64,000 nt of DNA. Source: JANXQE01 sp035651635 (GTDB lineage Bacteria > Verrucomicrobiota > Verrucomicrobiia > Limisphaerales > UBA8199). A program made the translations under genes and the position numbers. Location of the stretch: contig DASRFK010000240.1 in assembly GCA_035651635.1 (NCBI GenBank), forward strand, positions 1 through 64,000, given 5' to 3'. The stretch's first letter is position 1. Every line of letters starts with the position of its first letter. Below, piece by piece: positions 25,547-33,596 of the stretch. Under the pieces are notes generated by a model, which made no database searches, was not told where the DNA came from, and saw only the letters and a list, made by a program, of their open reading frames with translations.

Positions 25547-25684
25547 ACACGTATCAGGTTGCAAAGAATTGAAGCAAAAGCGGCCCCGGGCTGCAACACA
25601 TTCCTGCGGCATAGAATCTTCCGCGGCGTTGGCGGTGTGGATAGGTCTTTCGCGAGCTGGCAGACTCTGTATAATCGCGGCGAA

Positions 25685-26758
25685 ATGCTGCCAACTCAGA
25701 ACTTGCACGTTAAAGAGGCGGTGCGGCTGCTAACGCCCAGCGCCCTCAAGAGGCAACTGCCGGCCGGCGAGGGGGTCAATCGCGGTGTCGTTTCAAACCG
25801 CCAGGGCATTAGCAGAATCCTGCGACAAGAGGACTCACGGTTGCTGGTAGTGGTCGGACCTTGTTCGATCCATGATACCAAAGGGGCGCTGGAGTATGGC
25901 GCCAGGCTCAATGGGTTGCGCAAGGAATTGTCTCACCAATTGGAGATTGTGATGCGGGTGTATTTCGAGAAGCCGCGGACGACCATCGGTTGGAAAGGCC
26001 TGATTAATGATCCCCATTTGGACGGCAGCTACGACATCGAGACGGGACTTAAAAGCGCGCGCCGTTTGCTCCTGGAGCTGGCCGAGATGCAATTGCCCAC
26101 GGCCACGGAGTTTCTCGATCCCATTATCCCTCAATACATCGATGATCTGGTCACCTGGGTAGCTATCGGCGCACGAACGACCGAATCCCAAACCCATCGA
26201 GAGATGGCCAGCGGCCTCTCGATGCCGGTGGGGTTTAAAAACGGAACGGACGGCAGCCTGCAGATCGCGCTGGACGCGATGATTTCGGCGCGCACGCCGC
26301 ACAGCTTTTTGGGCATCGATCAGGACGGAGTCACCAGCATAATCCGCACGACGGGCAATTCAATTGGGCATATGGTGCTGCGCGGGGGCCGTGCCCGGCC
26401 GAATTACGACGCGGCCAGCTTGCGCGACGCGGAGCAACAGCTGGCCAAAGCGGGGTTGCCATCCATTTTAATGGTCGACTGCAGCCATGCCAACTCCGGC
26501 AAAGAGCATGCGCGCCAGGAAGAAGTTTGGCGCAGCGTTATCGAGCAACGCGTCAGCGGCAACGACGCCATCATTGGGCTGATGCTGGAAAGCTATCTGG
26601 AAGAAGGCAACCAGCCCTTCCCGCGCCCGGCGGCCGAGCTTCGTTATGGCGTGTCCATCACGGATGCTTGCCTGGGCTGGGACGCCACCGAACGCCTGCT
26701 TCGCTGGGCGGCAGAGAAACTGCTTGAACGAAAATCGGCGGCGGTAGCGGTTGCTTAA
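25685..26758 (+). CDS. aroF: 3-deoxy-7-phosphoheptulonate (DAHP) synthase, class I
   Basis: The 357-residue enzyme condenses phosphoenolpyruvate with erythrose 4-phosphate, the first step of the shikimate pathway. Motifs are VVGPCSIHDTKGALEYG, the phosphate-binding GARTTESQTHREMASG, and the metal-site MVDCSHANSGK. The length and motifs are those of the E. coli AroFGH type; feedback specificity is not readable. The ATG at 25685 gives the usual N-terminus; the frame to 25559 overlaps the divergent promoter region. The stop overlaps the pgsA start (TAATG), so it heads the aro-pgsA-pgpA operon. Confidence 0.93.
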   Translation: MLPTQNLHVKEAVRLLTPSALKRQLPAGEGVNRGVVSNRQGISRILRQEDSRLLVVVGPCSIHDTKGALEYGARLNGLRKELSHQLEIVMRVYFEKPRTTIGWKGLINDPHLDGSYDIETGLKSARRLLLELAEMQLPTATEFLDPIIPQYIDDLVTWVAIGARTTESQTHREMASGLSMPVGFKNGTDGSLQIALDAMISARTPHSFLGIDQDGVTSIIRTTGNSIGHMVLRGGRARPNYDAASLRDAEQQLAKAGLPSILMVDCSHANSGKEHARQEEVWRSVIEQRVSGNDAIIGLMLESYLEEGNQPFPRPAAELRYGVSITDACLGWDATERLLRWAAEKLLERKSAAVAVA

Positions 26759-27348
26759 TGAACCTGCCGAACAAGCTGACCGTTTCGCGGTTCATTTTGA
26801 CCATCGCCTTTCTGGTCGTGATGTTTTCTCAGGTCCGCTACCACGAGACCATTGCGCTGGCCTTATTTATTGCCGGCGGCATCAGCGACTTCCTGGATGG
26901 TTACATCGCGAGAAGGGATAAGCTAATCACCAATTTCGGCATTCTGATGGACCCGTTGGCCGACAAGATCATGGTTTGCTCGGCCTTTATCACCTTCGTC
27001 GGCCTCAAGCTGATGCCGGCGTGGATGGTGATAATTATTGTAGCCCGTGAACTGACGATAACCGGACTGCGCTTGCTGGCGGCGTCCAAGCAAGTGGTGC
27101 TGGCGGCCGAGGGGTACGGCAAGCATAAGACCATCTCGCAGATTGTTGCGATTATCGCAATCCTGCTGGGAATCAGCTACCACGATTGGGGCCGGGCTGG
27201 TGCGAGCATTTTTGGCTTCCAAATCTTCGGCGCCTCCTGGCTGGACTCGTTTACCAAACTTTCTATCTGGGTCGCCGTCGTGCTCACCTTTCTTTCAGGA
27301 GGGTTGTACTTATGGCGAAACCGCAAAATTTACCTGGATGACATGTGA
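26758..27348 (+). CDS. pgsA: CDP-diacylglycerol-glycerol-3-phosphate 3-phosphatidyltransferase
   Basis: The 196-residue membrane enzyme makes phosphatidylglycerol phosphate from CDP-diacylglycerol and glycerol 3-phosphate. The CDP-alcohol phosphotransferase motif D-x2-DG-x2-AR-x8-G-x3-D-x3-D is seen as SDFLDGYIARRDKLITNFG, then ILMDPLADK. About five membrane helices are present. It overlaps the DAHP synthase stop by one base and the pgpA start by four, so it is translationally coupled on both sides. Confidence 0.93.
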   Translation: MNLPNKLTVSRFILTIAFLVVMFSQVRYHETIALALFIAGGISDFLDGYIARRDKLITNFGILMDPLADKIMVCSAFITFVGLKLMPAWMVIIIVARELTITGLRLLAASKQVVLAAEGYGKHKTISQIVAIIAILLGISYHDWGRAGASIFGFQIFGASWLDSFTKLSIWVAVVLTFLSGGLYLWRNRKIYLDDM

Positions 27349-27845
27349 AGCTTTGGGTCGCTCAAGGATTCGGAATTGGGCGAGTTCCCGTGGCCCCCGG
27401 CACATTCGGCTCCGTGCTGGGGTTGCTCTGGTTTGGAGTGTTGCTGTCCAGTGGGCAGGTCTGGAGCCTGGTCAGCGGCACAGCGATGGGTCTCGGCATT
27501 TCGGTGTGGCTCTGCGGCGCGGCTGAAAAAGCGCTTGGGAAAAAAGATCCCAGTTCGGTCATTCTCGATGAAATTACGGCGATGCCAGTGTGCTTCGTCT
27601 CGTGGGTGGCTCTCTATTTCCTGCGCAATGGCACCTTACCATCCCCGCATTACTTCGTCTCGAAACGCAATTGGTTTTTAACTCTCGGGGTGCTCGCCGC
27701 ATTCCGCTTGTTTGACATCTGGAAGCCCTGGCCAGTGCGCCAAAGTCAGGCCTGGCCCGGAGGATGGGGTATTACCATCGACGATTTCCTGGCAGCGCTG
27801 TACGTGGCGGCATTGGTTTTGCTCATCCAGATCTGGAGAACCTGA
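27345..27845 (+). CDS. pgpA: Phosphatidylglycerophosphatase A
   Basis: The 166-residue membrane protein dephosphorylates phosphatidylglycerol phosphate, the step after PgsA. Motifs are GRVPVAPGTFGSVLGL near the N-terminus, SVILDEITAMPVCF in the middle and WPGGWGITIDDFLAALYVA near the end. It starts at a GTG overlapping the pgsA stop (GTGA). Consecutive pgsA-pgpA order supports both calls. Confidence 0.92.
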   Translation: MKLWVAQGFGIGRVPVAPGTFGSVLGLLWFGVLLSSGQVWSLVSGTAMGLGISVWLCGAAEKALGKKDPSSVILDEITAMPVCFVSWVALYFLRNGTLPSPHYFVSKRNWFLTLGVLAAFRLFDIWKPWPVRQSQAWPGGWGITIDDFLAALYVAALVLLIQIWRT

Positions 27846-27924
27846 TGGTCCCACCACAAAGCTCTCCTGCGGGTGTTCAGCATCGGCGGCGCCTTTCCAC
27901 GCCAGGACGTGGAACCGATCCGTT

Positions 27925-28815
27925 GTGAAAACCTGCGTCATCTTCAATCCCGCCGCACGCGGAGAGAAGGCAAGGCGCTTTCGCAGGCACCTGGACGAAA
28001 TCGGCTCGCAGAGCGTTTTGAAGCTAACGACCGGTCCCGGAGAAGCCCGGCGCCTGGCGTGTGAAGCTGTCGCCGAAGGCTTTGAAACGGTTGTAGCCGC
28101 GGGCGGCGATGGAACGGTCAATGAAGTGCTGAACGGGTTGGGAGATGCTCGGCAAGGATTTGCACAAACGCGGTTGGGTGTGCTGCCGCTTGGGACAGTG
28201 AACGTATTCGCCAGAGAATTGGAAATTCCCCTCAAGATCACCGCGGCATGGAGTTGCATCCGCCGCGGGAGGGAGACTCAGATCGACTTGCCCTGCGCCC
28301 GAAGCACGCACAACGGCGCGAATCAGAGCAGGTACTTCGCGCAGTTGGCCGGCGCGGGCCTGGACGCGCGCGCAGTCGAATTGGTCGCCTGGGAACTTAA
28401 AAAAAAGATCGGGCCCCTGGCCTATGTGGTGGCGGGTCTTAGAGCCCTATTGGCCGCGCCGGCGGAAATCACCATAAGCGCAGATGGGAAGGAGGCAAGG
28501 GGCGCCTTGGTGCTGGTTGGAAATGGCCGGCTTTACGGCGGATCGTTCAGGGTGTTTCCGCGCGCGGACCTGCGCGACGGGTTGCTCGATGTCTGCCTGT
28601 TCCCGCGGGTAAACTGGCTGACTCTGGCCCGATGCGGGCCGGGTTTGCTCGTGCGGGGTGAGTTGCCTGGTTCAGCGGTCCAACTGTTTCAAGCAAAGAA
28701 TATCACCCTAACGGCGGCAAACCGGACGCCGGCCGAAATCGACGGGGAACTGTTCGGAACTCTCCCGGCGAGCTTTTCACTGACACCACACCGACTGCGA
28801 GTCATTGTCCCGTAA
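27925..28815 (+). CDS. Diacylglycerol kinase family lipid kinase (YegS/DgkB-like)
   Basis: The 296-residue protein starts VKTCVIFNPAARGEKARRF at the GTG 27925, the typical N-terminus of the family. The nucleotide-binding motif is VVAAGGDGTVNEVLNGLGD and the next conserved block is LGVLPLGTVNVFARELEIP. Lipid-kinase C-terminal signatures include GLLDVCLFPR and AEIDGELFGTLPASF. Phosphorylation of diacylglycerol or a related lipid fits its place after pgsA and pgpA. The frame upstream to 27712 overlaps pgpA and is not used. Confidence 0.88.
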   Translation: MKTCVIFNPAARGEKARRFRRHLDEIGSQSVLKLTTGPGEARRLACEAVAEGFETVVAAGGDGTVNEVLNGLGDARQGFAQTRLGVLPLGTVNVFARELEIPLKITAAWSCIRRGRETQIDLPCARSTHNGANQSRYFAQLAGAGLDARAVELVAWELKKKIGPLAYVVAGLRALLAAPAEITISADGKEARGALVLVGNGRLYGGSFRVFPRADLRDGLLDVCLFPRVNWLTLARCGPGLLVRGELPGSAVQLFQAKNITLTAANRTPAEIDGELFGTLPASFSLTPHRLRVIVP

Positions 28816-28877
28816 CCGTCGTGACTGGCGGGATCGCCACGAGCAACCGCCGCGACCCGCCAGCGCTTTCCGATTGC

Positions 28878-29438
28878 CTAGGCGGCCCGTCGATAATTGG
28901 AGTTTTGCTGATCCTTTTCACTGACACGCTCTTCGCCAGAGGTTGAAATATCCTCCGCCCCGGCGCGTTCCAAGAGGTCCTTGGCTGTCTTAATTTGATC
29001 CCCGTTTTCACAATGTACGGCCAGCAGGATCCGTCCCTCCCGCAACCGGCTTTCATATCGCTTCGCTTCGTACTCGGGTATACCCATCCCGACCAAGGTT
29101 CCAATCAAGCCTCCGGCAACGCCGCCGACCGCTGCCCCGCTGAGAGCGGCCATAAGCGGGCCTGCGGCGACAAAAGGCCCGAGACCGGGAATAGCTAAGG
29201 CGCCAATGCCCACCAACCACCCCAACACACCCCCCAGGACTCCGCCAGTGCCGGCGCCCGTAGCAGCTCCTTCGGGCGCCTTCGTTCCTTTAGCATAAGC
29301 GAACTGCCGAGTGCTGTTGGTGTCGGGCAATAGCACGGATATGTCATTGTTGGAAAAGCCGGCGCCACGGAGGTTTTCGATGATCTGGCAGGCTTGCCCT
29401 TCATCGCGTACGAGACTGAATACAGATTTTTTTGCCAT
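28878..29438 (-). CDS. YflT-type general stress protein with glycine-zipper helices
   Basis: The 186-residue protein opens with a general-stress-17M (YflT) like domain (KSVFSLVRDEGQACQIIENLRGAGFSNNDISVLLPD). A Gly/Ala-rich zipper region follows (about residues 58-120: GAGTGGVLGGVLGWLVG, AAVGGVAGGLIGTLVGMG). A second alpha/beta segment, EAKRYESRLREGRILLAVH, repeats the fold. The zipper suggests membrane insertion or oligomerisation. The BON lipoprotein gene lies 38 bp upstream on the same strand. Confidence 0.85.
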   Translation of the reverse strand: MAKKSVFSLVRDEGQACQIIENLRGAGFSNNDISVLLPDTNSTRQFAYAKGTKAPEGAATGAGTGGVLGGVLGWLVGIGALAIPGLGPFVAAGPLMAALSGAAVGGVAGGLIGTLVGMGIPEYEAKRYESRLREGRILLAVHCENGDQIKTAKDLLERAGAEDISTSGEERVSEKDQQNSNYRRAA

Positions 29439-29451
29439 AAATGTGCTTTCG

Positions 29452-29481
29452 ATTTGTAGTTATTAGTTATTTGTAGTTATT
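29452..29481. repeat. Short direct repeat ATTTGTAGTTATT x2
   Basis: Two copies, 29452-29464 and 29469-29481, are separated by four bases. They fill the AT-rich gap between the YflT and BON genes. Slippage or a protein site is possible. Confidence 0.7.
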
Positions 29482-29938
29482 GGTTTGTTGCCTTTGCTTC
29501 AAGCTGATCGTCAATCTTGTCCCCCGCAATTTGCTGCGCCAGCGAGGTGATTGTTTTTCGTTCCTCTTCATTCTTTACGGGACCGCGCAGGGTAACCTTC
29601 CCGCCACTGGTGATTATTTTGATATTCTTGGCGTCAGCGGAAAGCTGGTCGTTAGAAACGATCGCCTTTCTGACACGACGGGTCAGGTCGAGATCGCTTT
29701 GGCTCTCGCCCTGGTCCAATGGCGTTAGACTTTGGTCCGAACGATCCCTGACATTCTTTCCAGTGTTGTCGGGGGCGCTCGTAATCTCGCCGCGCCGATT
29801 GGAATCAGCCGAAGCGGAACTTCCAGAAGAAGTTATCTGATTGTCGCTGGAACCGCCCGCAGCGGTATCCGAGTTGCGGTTGCAGCCCACGCTCAAGAGC
29901 AGAGCTGTTAAGGTGCAAACGTAGGGTAATATTTTCAT
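29477..29938 (-). CDS. BON-domain lipoprotein
   Basis: The 153-residue protein starts at the ATG at 29938, which has a strong AAGGAG site. The frame to 30082 is rejected for that reason. It has a lipoprotein signal MKILPYVCTLTALLLSVGC with the lipobox LSVGC. A Ser/Asp-rich spacer follows, then one BON domain (DLTRRVRKAIVSNDQLSADA and GKVTLRGPVKNEEER). BON domains bind phospholipid or tether proteins to the envelope, as in OsmY. Pairing with the YflT gene suggests envelope stress. Confidence 0.88.
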   Translation of the reverse strand: MKILPYVCTLTALLLSVGCNRNSDTAAGGSSDNQITSSGSSASADSNRRGEITSAPDNTGKNVRDRSDQSLTPLDQGESQSDLDLTRRVRKAIVSNDQLSADAKNIKIITSGGKVTLRGPVKNEEERKTITSLAQQIAGDKIDDQLEAKATNQ

Positions 29939-30088
29939 GCGTTTTTTCTCCTTCCAAACTGTTGCACGAATATTGCTCGCTCCTATGGGGTGTTCTGTGC
30001 CCCTGCGCCACACAATCAGGGCGGGGCCAATGGCAGGAATATGCCTACTTACATTGTCAAGCTCAGGGAGCCTATTTTGCATCGCTAA

Positions 30089-31084
30089 ATGAAACGTGGG
30101 GCTATCGGGATCGATATTGGCGGCACAAAAACCCTTTGTCTGCTGGTGGACGAAAACTATCGAGTTCTGGAAGAAACCAAATTTAAGACCGAGGCGACTG
30201 AAGGCGAGCGAAGCTTTTGTCGTAAATTACGCGGCTCGGTCCGAAAGCTACAAGAACTGGCCACAAAAGAAAAAATTGTTTTGGCAGGAGTTGGCATAGC
30301 TTGTGCCGGGCAGGTTGATTGCGACAAGCTGCAGATCCGCAGCTCCCCGAACCTGCTTCGTCTGGAAGGCTGCGAAATCGGATCCGAACTGGAGAGCGAG
30401 CTGCGAGTCAAAGTGCACCTTCGAAACGACGTGCAAATGGGCATTTATGGAGAATTCAAACTGGGCGCCGCGCGTGGCACAACGAACGCCTTGGGTATTT
30501 TCTTCGGCACCGGTGTCGGAAGTGGAGCAATCATTAATGGGCAGTTGCACCAGGGGGCCTCAGGACTCGGCGGCCAGATTGGGGGGTTGCTCGCCCAGCC
30601 GGTAGGTGGGCCCGAAGCTGCCCTGAGCCATGGAATCGTCGATCGAATCGCGAGCAAAGCCGCCATCGCAGGAGAGGCACTGGTTATGGCCGTTAAGGAG
30701 TGGGCTCCGTATCTTCATGGCAAAGTCGGATCGGACCTTTCGAAAGTGACCTGGGGAGCTCTCAAACGCTCAGTGGAGCACGGAGACAAACAGGTCGAAC
30801 AGATGTTGCGTGCCCGCATGCGGGTAGTAGGGATCGCAACTTCCAACGTCGTTAATTTCCTCAACCCGGAGCTGGTGCTCCTGGGCGGTGGACTGGTTCA
30901 TGCCTTTCCGAAACTGGCGCGAAAGGAATTTGAGGCGGGTTTACGCCAGCACCTTATTCCCGAAGTCGGAGAAGTTCTGAAAGTTAAAACGGCTGAGCTG
31001 GGCAAGAGTGCGGCTGCCTTGGGAGCCTCATGTGTGGCGTTGGGAGAACGTCCGGAAATGGTTGGGATGCGGGAAGCCGCTTGA
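30089..31084 (+). CDS. ROK family protein (second copy, zinc motif lost)
   Basis: The 331-residue protein has GIDIGGTKTLCLLV at the N-terminus, LRNDVQMGIYGEF, and the second phosphate loop IFFGTGVGSGAIING. The zinc-binding CxCGxxGC is absent. The preceding His, usually in GHM, is replaced within GLGGQIGGLLAQPVGG. A long Lys-rich C-terminal lobe follows. There is no DNA-binding domain, so it is a kinase rather than a repressor; the substrate is unknown. It overlaps no neighbour and precedes the AI-2E family gene by 50 bp. Confidence 0.85.
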   Translation: MKRGAIGIDIGGTKTLCLLVDENYRVLEETKFKTEATEGERSFCRKLRGSVRKLQELATKEKIVLAGVGIACAGQVDCDKLQIRSSPNLLRLEGCEIGSELESELRVKVHLRNDVQMGIYGEFKLGAARGTTNALGIFFGTGVGSGAIINGQLHQGASGLGGQIGGLLAQPVGGPEAALSHGIVDRIASKAAIAGEALVMAVKEWAPYLHGKVGSDLSKVTWGALKRSVEHGDKQVEQMLRARMRVVGIATSNVVNFLNPELVLLGGGLVHAFPKLARKEFEAGLRQHLIPEVGEVLKVKTAELGKSAAALGASCVALGERPEMVGMREAA

Positions 31085-31134
31085 AATCCAGGTCAGCCGG
31101 TTGCAAATAACCGCGGGCGGAAGGACATATAACG

Positions 31135-32199
31135 ATGGAGAACGGGAGAGCTGCCAAGCGGGTTCGATTCGAAATCACGTGGCCAACCATCATTAAGCTC
31201 CTGGTGGGCGTGCTGCTGGGTTTCATAGCGGTGAGAGTGTGGCCGGCAGTCCAACTGCTTACGATTGCGATCCTGGTGGCAGTGGTGCTGTACCGCGTGG
31301 TCTCTTGGGTCTGCGCCAAAGGCTGGCCGAGGTGGTTGGGTTTGCTGCTCGCTACCTTAACGCTGCTGGCAATCATAGGCGCTTTATTCGGTTTGATCGT
31401 GCCCATGGTGGCAAGCGAGGGCTCAAAGCTCCCCGGCAGCCTTCCAAAAATGAAGGAGCAGATCCTTGCGCACGTACCAGAAAACGGACCCACGCATGAG
31501 TTGGCCCAGAGCATCTTCAACCTCGGGAATGGACAGAATTCGCAGCGAATGCTTGAGAAAGGACTGAGCATGGTGAAGACCACGATCGGCGGCCTGATTG
31601 ACGTCGTGGTAGTGTTCGCGCTTGTGATTTATTTGATGGCCGACGGCCCGCGGGCCCTCGAATGGTGGATCGCCTTTTTCCCTCGAGAGAAGCGGGCGCG
31701 GGTATCAAAAGGGCTTGATGAGATTGGGGACCGGATTGTCGCTTATGTGACAGGTCAATTCATCGTCTCGGCCTTGTTTGCAACCTATTGCTGCATCCTT
31801 TTGTCGGCCTTGAAGGTGCCCATGGCGCTGCTGCTGGGCGTGCTGGCCGGCATGGTCGATATTGTGCCAATCCTAGGAATATTAATCGCCCTGGTACCCG
31901 CGGCGCTTGTGGCCTTAACGGTCTCGCCGACCAAAGCCCTGATGGTGGTCGCTGGCTACCTTTTGTACCACGGCCTGGAGGATTATCTAATCGTTCCCAA
32001 GGTTTACGGAAACAAGCTTAAAATATCCACCCTGGCTGTGCTGGTCGCCATGTTGGCCGGCGGAGTTGTGGCCGGAGTGCTCGGCGCCATTGCCACGCTG
32101 CCCATGGTGGCCGCTTACCCCGCTCTCGAGCGATTATGGTTTGCGCGGCGACTGGAACCCGAAGTGGTGAAGGACCACGAGGATTTGCGCGCCGCTTGA
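31135..32199 (+). CDS. AI-2E family transporter (PerM/TqsA-like)
   Basis: The 354-residue membrane protein has the AI-2E/PerM layout. Three to four N-terminal helices are followed by a soluble helical segment (about residues 95-150). Four more helices include the conserved GVLAGMVDIVPILGILIALVPAALVAL and YHGLEDYLIVPKVYGNKLKI. Characterised members include Na+/H+ antiporters and an autoinducer-2 exporter, so the cargo here is not determined. A large inverted repeat lies just downstream. Confidence 0.9.
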   Translation: MENGRAAKRVRFEITWPTIIKLLVGVLLGFIAVRVWPAVQLLTIAILVAVVLYRVVSWVCAKGWPRWLGLLLATLTLLAIIGALFGLIVPMVASEGSKLPGSLPKMKEQILAHVPENGPTHELAQSIFNLGNGQNSQRMLEKGLSMVKTTIGGLIDVVVVFALVIYLMADGPRALEWWIAFFPREKRARVSKGLDEIGDRIVAYVTGQFIVSALFATYCCILLSALKVPMALLLGVLAGMVDIVPILGILIALVPAALVALTVSPTKALMVVAGYLLYHGLEDYLIVPKVYGNKLKISTLAVLVAMLAGGVVAGVLGAIATLPMVAAYPALERLWFARRLEPEVVKDHEDLRAA

Positions 32200-32257
32200 G
32201 GAGTTCTTCGCCAAAGAGCGCTGGCAGTCTTGCGGGTCTACGCAGGGTAGTTTAGTA

Positions 32258-32356
32258 GGTTGGTGACGGCGGGGCGAGGGGTCAGTTCCCAATTTTTCCC
32301 CGCTCACAAGCGCCGAAAAATTGCGGCACTGACCCCTCGCCCCGCCGTCACTAACC
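32258..32356. repeat. 99-bp hairpin-forming inverted repeat
   Basis: The left arm (32258-32286, containing GTGACGGCGGGGCGAGGGG) and the right arm (32328-32356, CCCCTCGCCCCGCCGTCAC) are complementary over 29 bases with one mismatch. A second inner dyad pairs CAATTTTTC (32290-32298) with GAAAAATTG (32315-32323). The structure fills the gap between the AI-2E gene and the aldo/keto reductase gene. It may be a miniature mobile element or a strong 3'-end structure. It is unrelated in sequence to the 120-bp element family. Confidence 0.85.
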
Positions 32357-32443
32357 GGTTACAGGGTAGCCGACATTCGAGTTGCGCAACCGGATCATTT
32401 AGGGGACCTTTTGCCTAACACTTTTTCAAACGATAAAGCACAA

Positions 32444-33481
32444 ATGAAACGACGCGTGTTCCTCAAGACCGTGGGCAGCGCGGCCGGTGCGGCGGCGCTG
32501 GGTGTACCGGAAGTTTTCGCAGATCGCCAACCGGCACGAGCCGATGAATTGCCAAAACGCCCGCTCGGGCGGACAGGCGTCAAAGTGTCCATCGTCGCAT
32601 TTCCGGGCCTTGCGCTGATCAAGTGCGACCAGGCGACTGGCACCCAGGCCCTCCATGCCGCGTTTGAAATGGGTGTCAATTATTTCGATGTCGCCCCTGC
32701 GTACGGCAATGGCGATGCGGAAATTAAGATGGGAGTAGGACTACAAGGACTGGACCGCGACAAGTACTTCCTTGCATGCAAAACGCACGAGCGCGGTCGG
32801 GCAGGTGCCCAGACTGAGTTGGACCGTTCCCTTCAGCGCCTCAAGACCGATCATTTCGACTTATACCAATTGCATCACCTGGTCACGCCAACCGAGGTGA
32901 GGCAAGCCCTGGGTCCCGGAGGCGCCATGGAAACCGTTTTGAAAGCGCGTGAGCAAGGCAAGGTCAAGTACATCGGCTTTTCCGCCCACACTACTAAAGG
33001 GGCGCTGGAAGCCATGAAGACCTTCACCTTCGATACGGTCATGTTCCCCATAAACTTTGTCGAATACTACACCCGCGACTTCGGGAAAGAAGTTATCGCT
33101 TTGGCCAACCAACAAGGGGCGGGTCTGATTTCGATCAAACCTATTTCCTGGGGTACCTGGCCAAAGCAAGGCCGAAAAGACCGGGATTGGTGGTATCGGT
33201 CGGTCGAGGATCCAGAACAAATTGAATTGGCCGTTAGATTTGCCCTTTCGCAAAAAGGAGTCGCGGCCGCGATCCCGACCTCGTTCATCGAGTTGTTCCA
33301 GAAAACGGTCGAAGCGGCCAGGCACTTCAAACCGTTGGACGAAACCGCCACAAAGCAACTCCAGGAAATGGCACTCAACCGTGAATCTATTTTCCTGGAG
33401 GAAGAAAAGCGGGTCGCTGTAAACCATCCACACTGTAATCCGGCTTACCCTTACGGCGCACCGGAATCACTGTCTGCCTGA
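32444..33481 (+). CDS. Aldo/keto reductase with twin-arginine-like signal
   Basis: The 345-residue protein starts MKRRVFLKTVGSAAGAAALG, a Tat-like leader, at the ATG 32444 (a TTG at 32411 is less likely). The reductase domain follows (PLGRTGVKVSIVAFPGLALI). The catalytic residues Asp and Tyr are in FDVAPAYGNGD, the Lys in FLACKTHERG and the His in LYQLHHL. Exported aldo/keto reductases of this type are common in Verrucomicrobia and Planctomycetes, with unknown sugar-like substrates. It precedes the lactonase gene on the same strand, which may act in the same route. Confidence 0.87.
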   Translation: MKRRVFLKTVGSAAGAAALGVPEVFADRQPARADELPKRPLGRTGVKVSIVAFPGLALIKCDQATGTQALHAAFEMGVNYFDVAPAYGNGDAEIKMGVGLQGLDRDKYFLACKTHERGRAGAQTELDRSLQRLKTDHFDLYQLHHLVTPTEVRQALGPGGAMETVLKAREQGKVKYIGFSAHTTKGALEAMKTFTFDTVMFPINFVEYYTRDFGKEVIALANQQGAGLISIKPISWGTWPKQGRKDRDWWYRSVEDPEQIELAVRFALSQKGVAAAIPTSFIELFQKTVEAARHFKPLDETATKQLQEMALNRESIFLEEEKRVAVNHPHCNPAYPYGAPESLSA

Positions 33482-33596
33482 GGCAGACGGGAGGGGACTG
33501 AGGTAAGGCTCGTTGCTGTCAGTCAGAGCCCCGGACCTCTGTGCGACAATTACAATCAAAGCTCGACCCGGCCAATGAGATGGGCATGCTGCACCC

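Noticed and set aside
25559..25684. A 42-codon 5' extension of the DAHP synthase gene
   Set aside because: It runs into the divergent promoter region and adds a Cys/Arg-rich leader not seen in the family. The ATG at 25685 gives the expected length.
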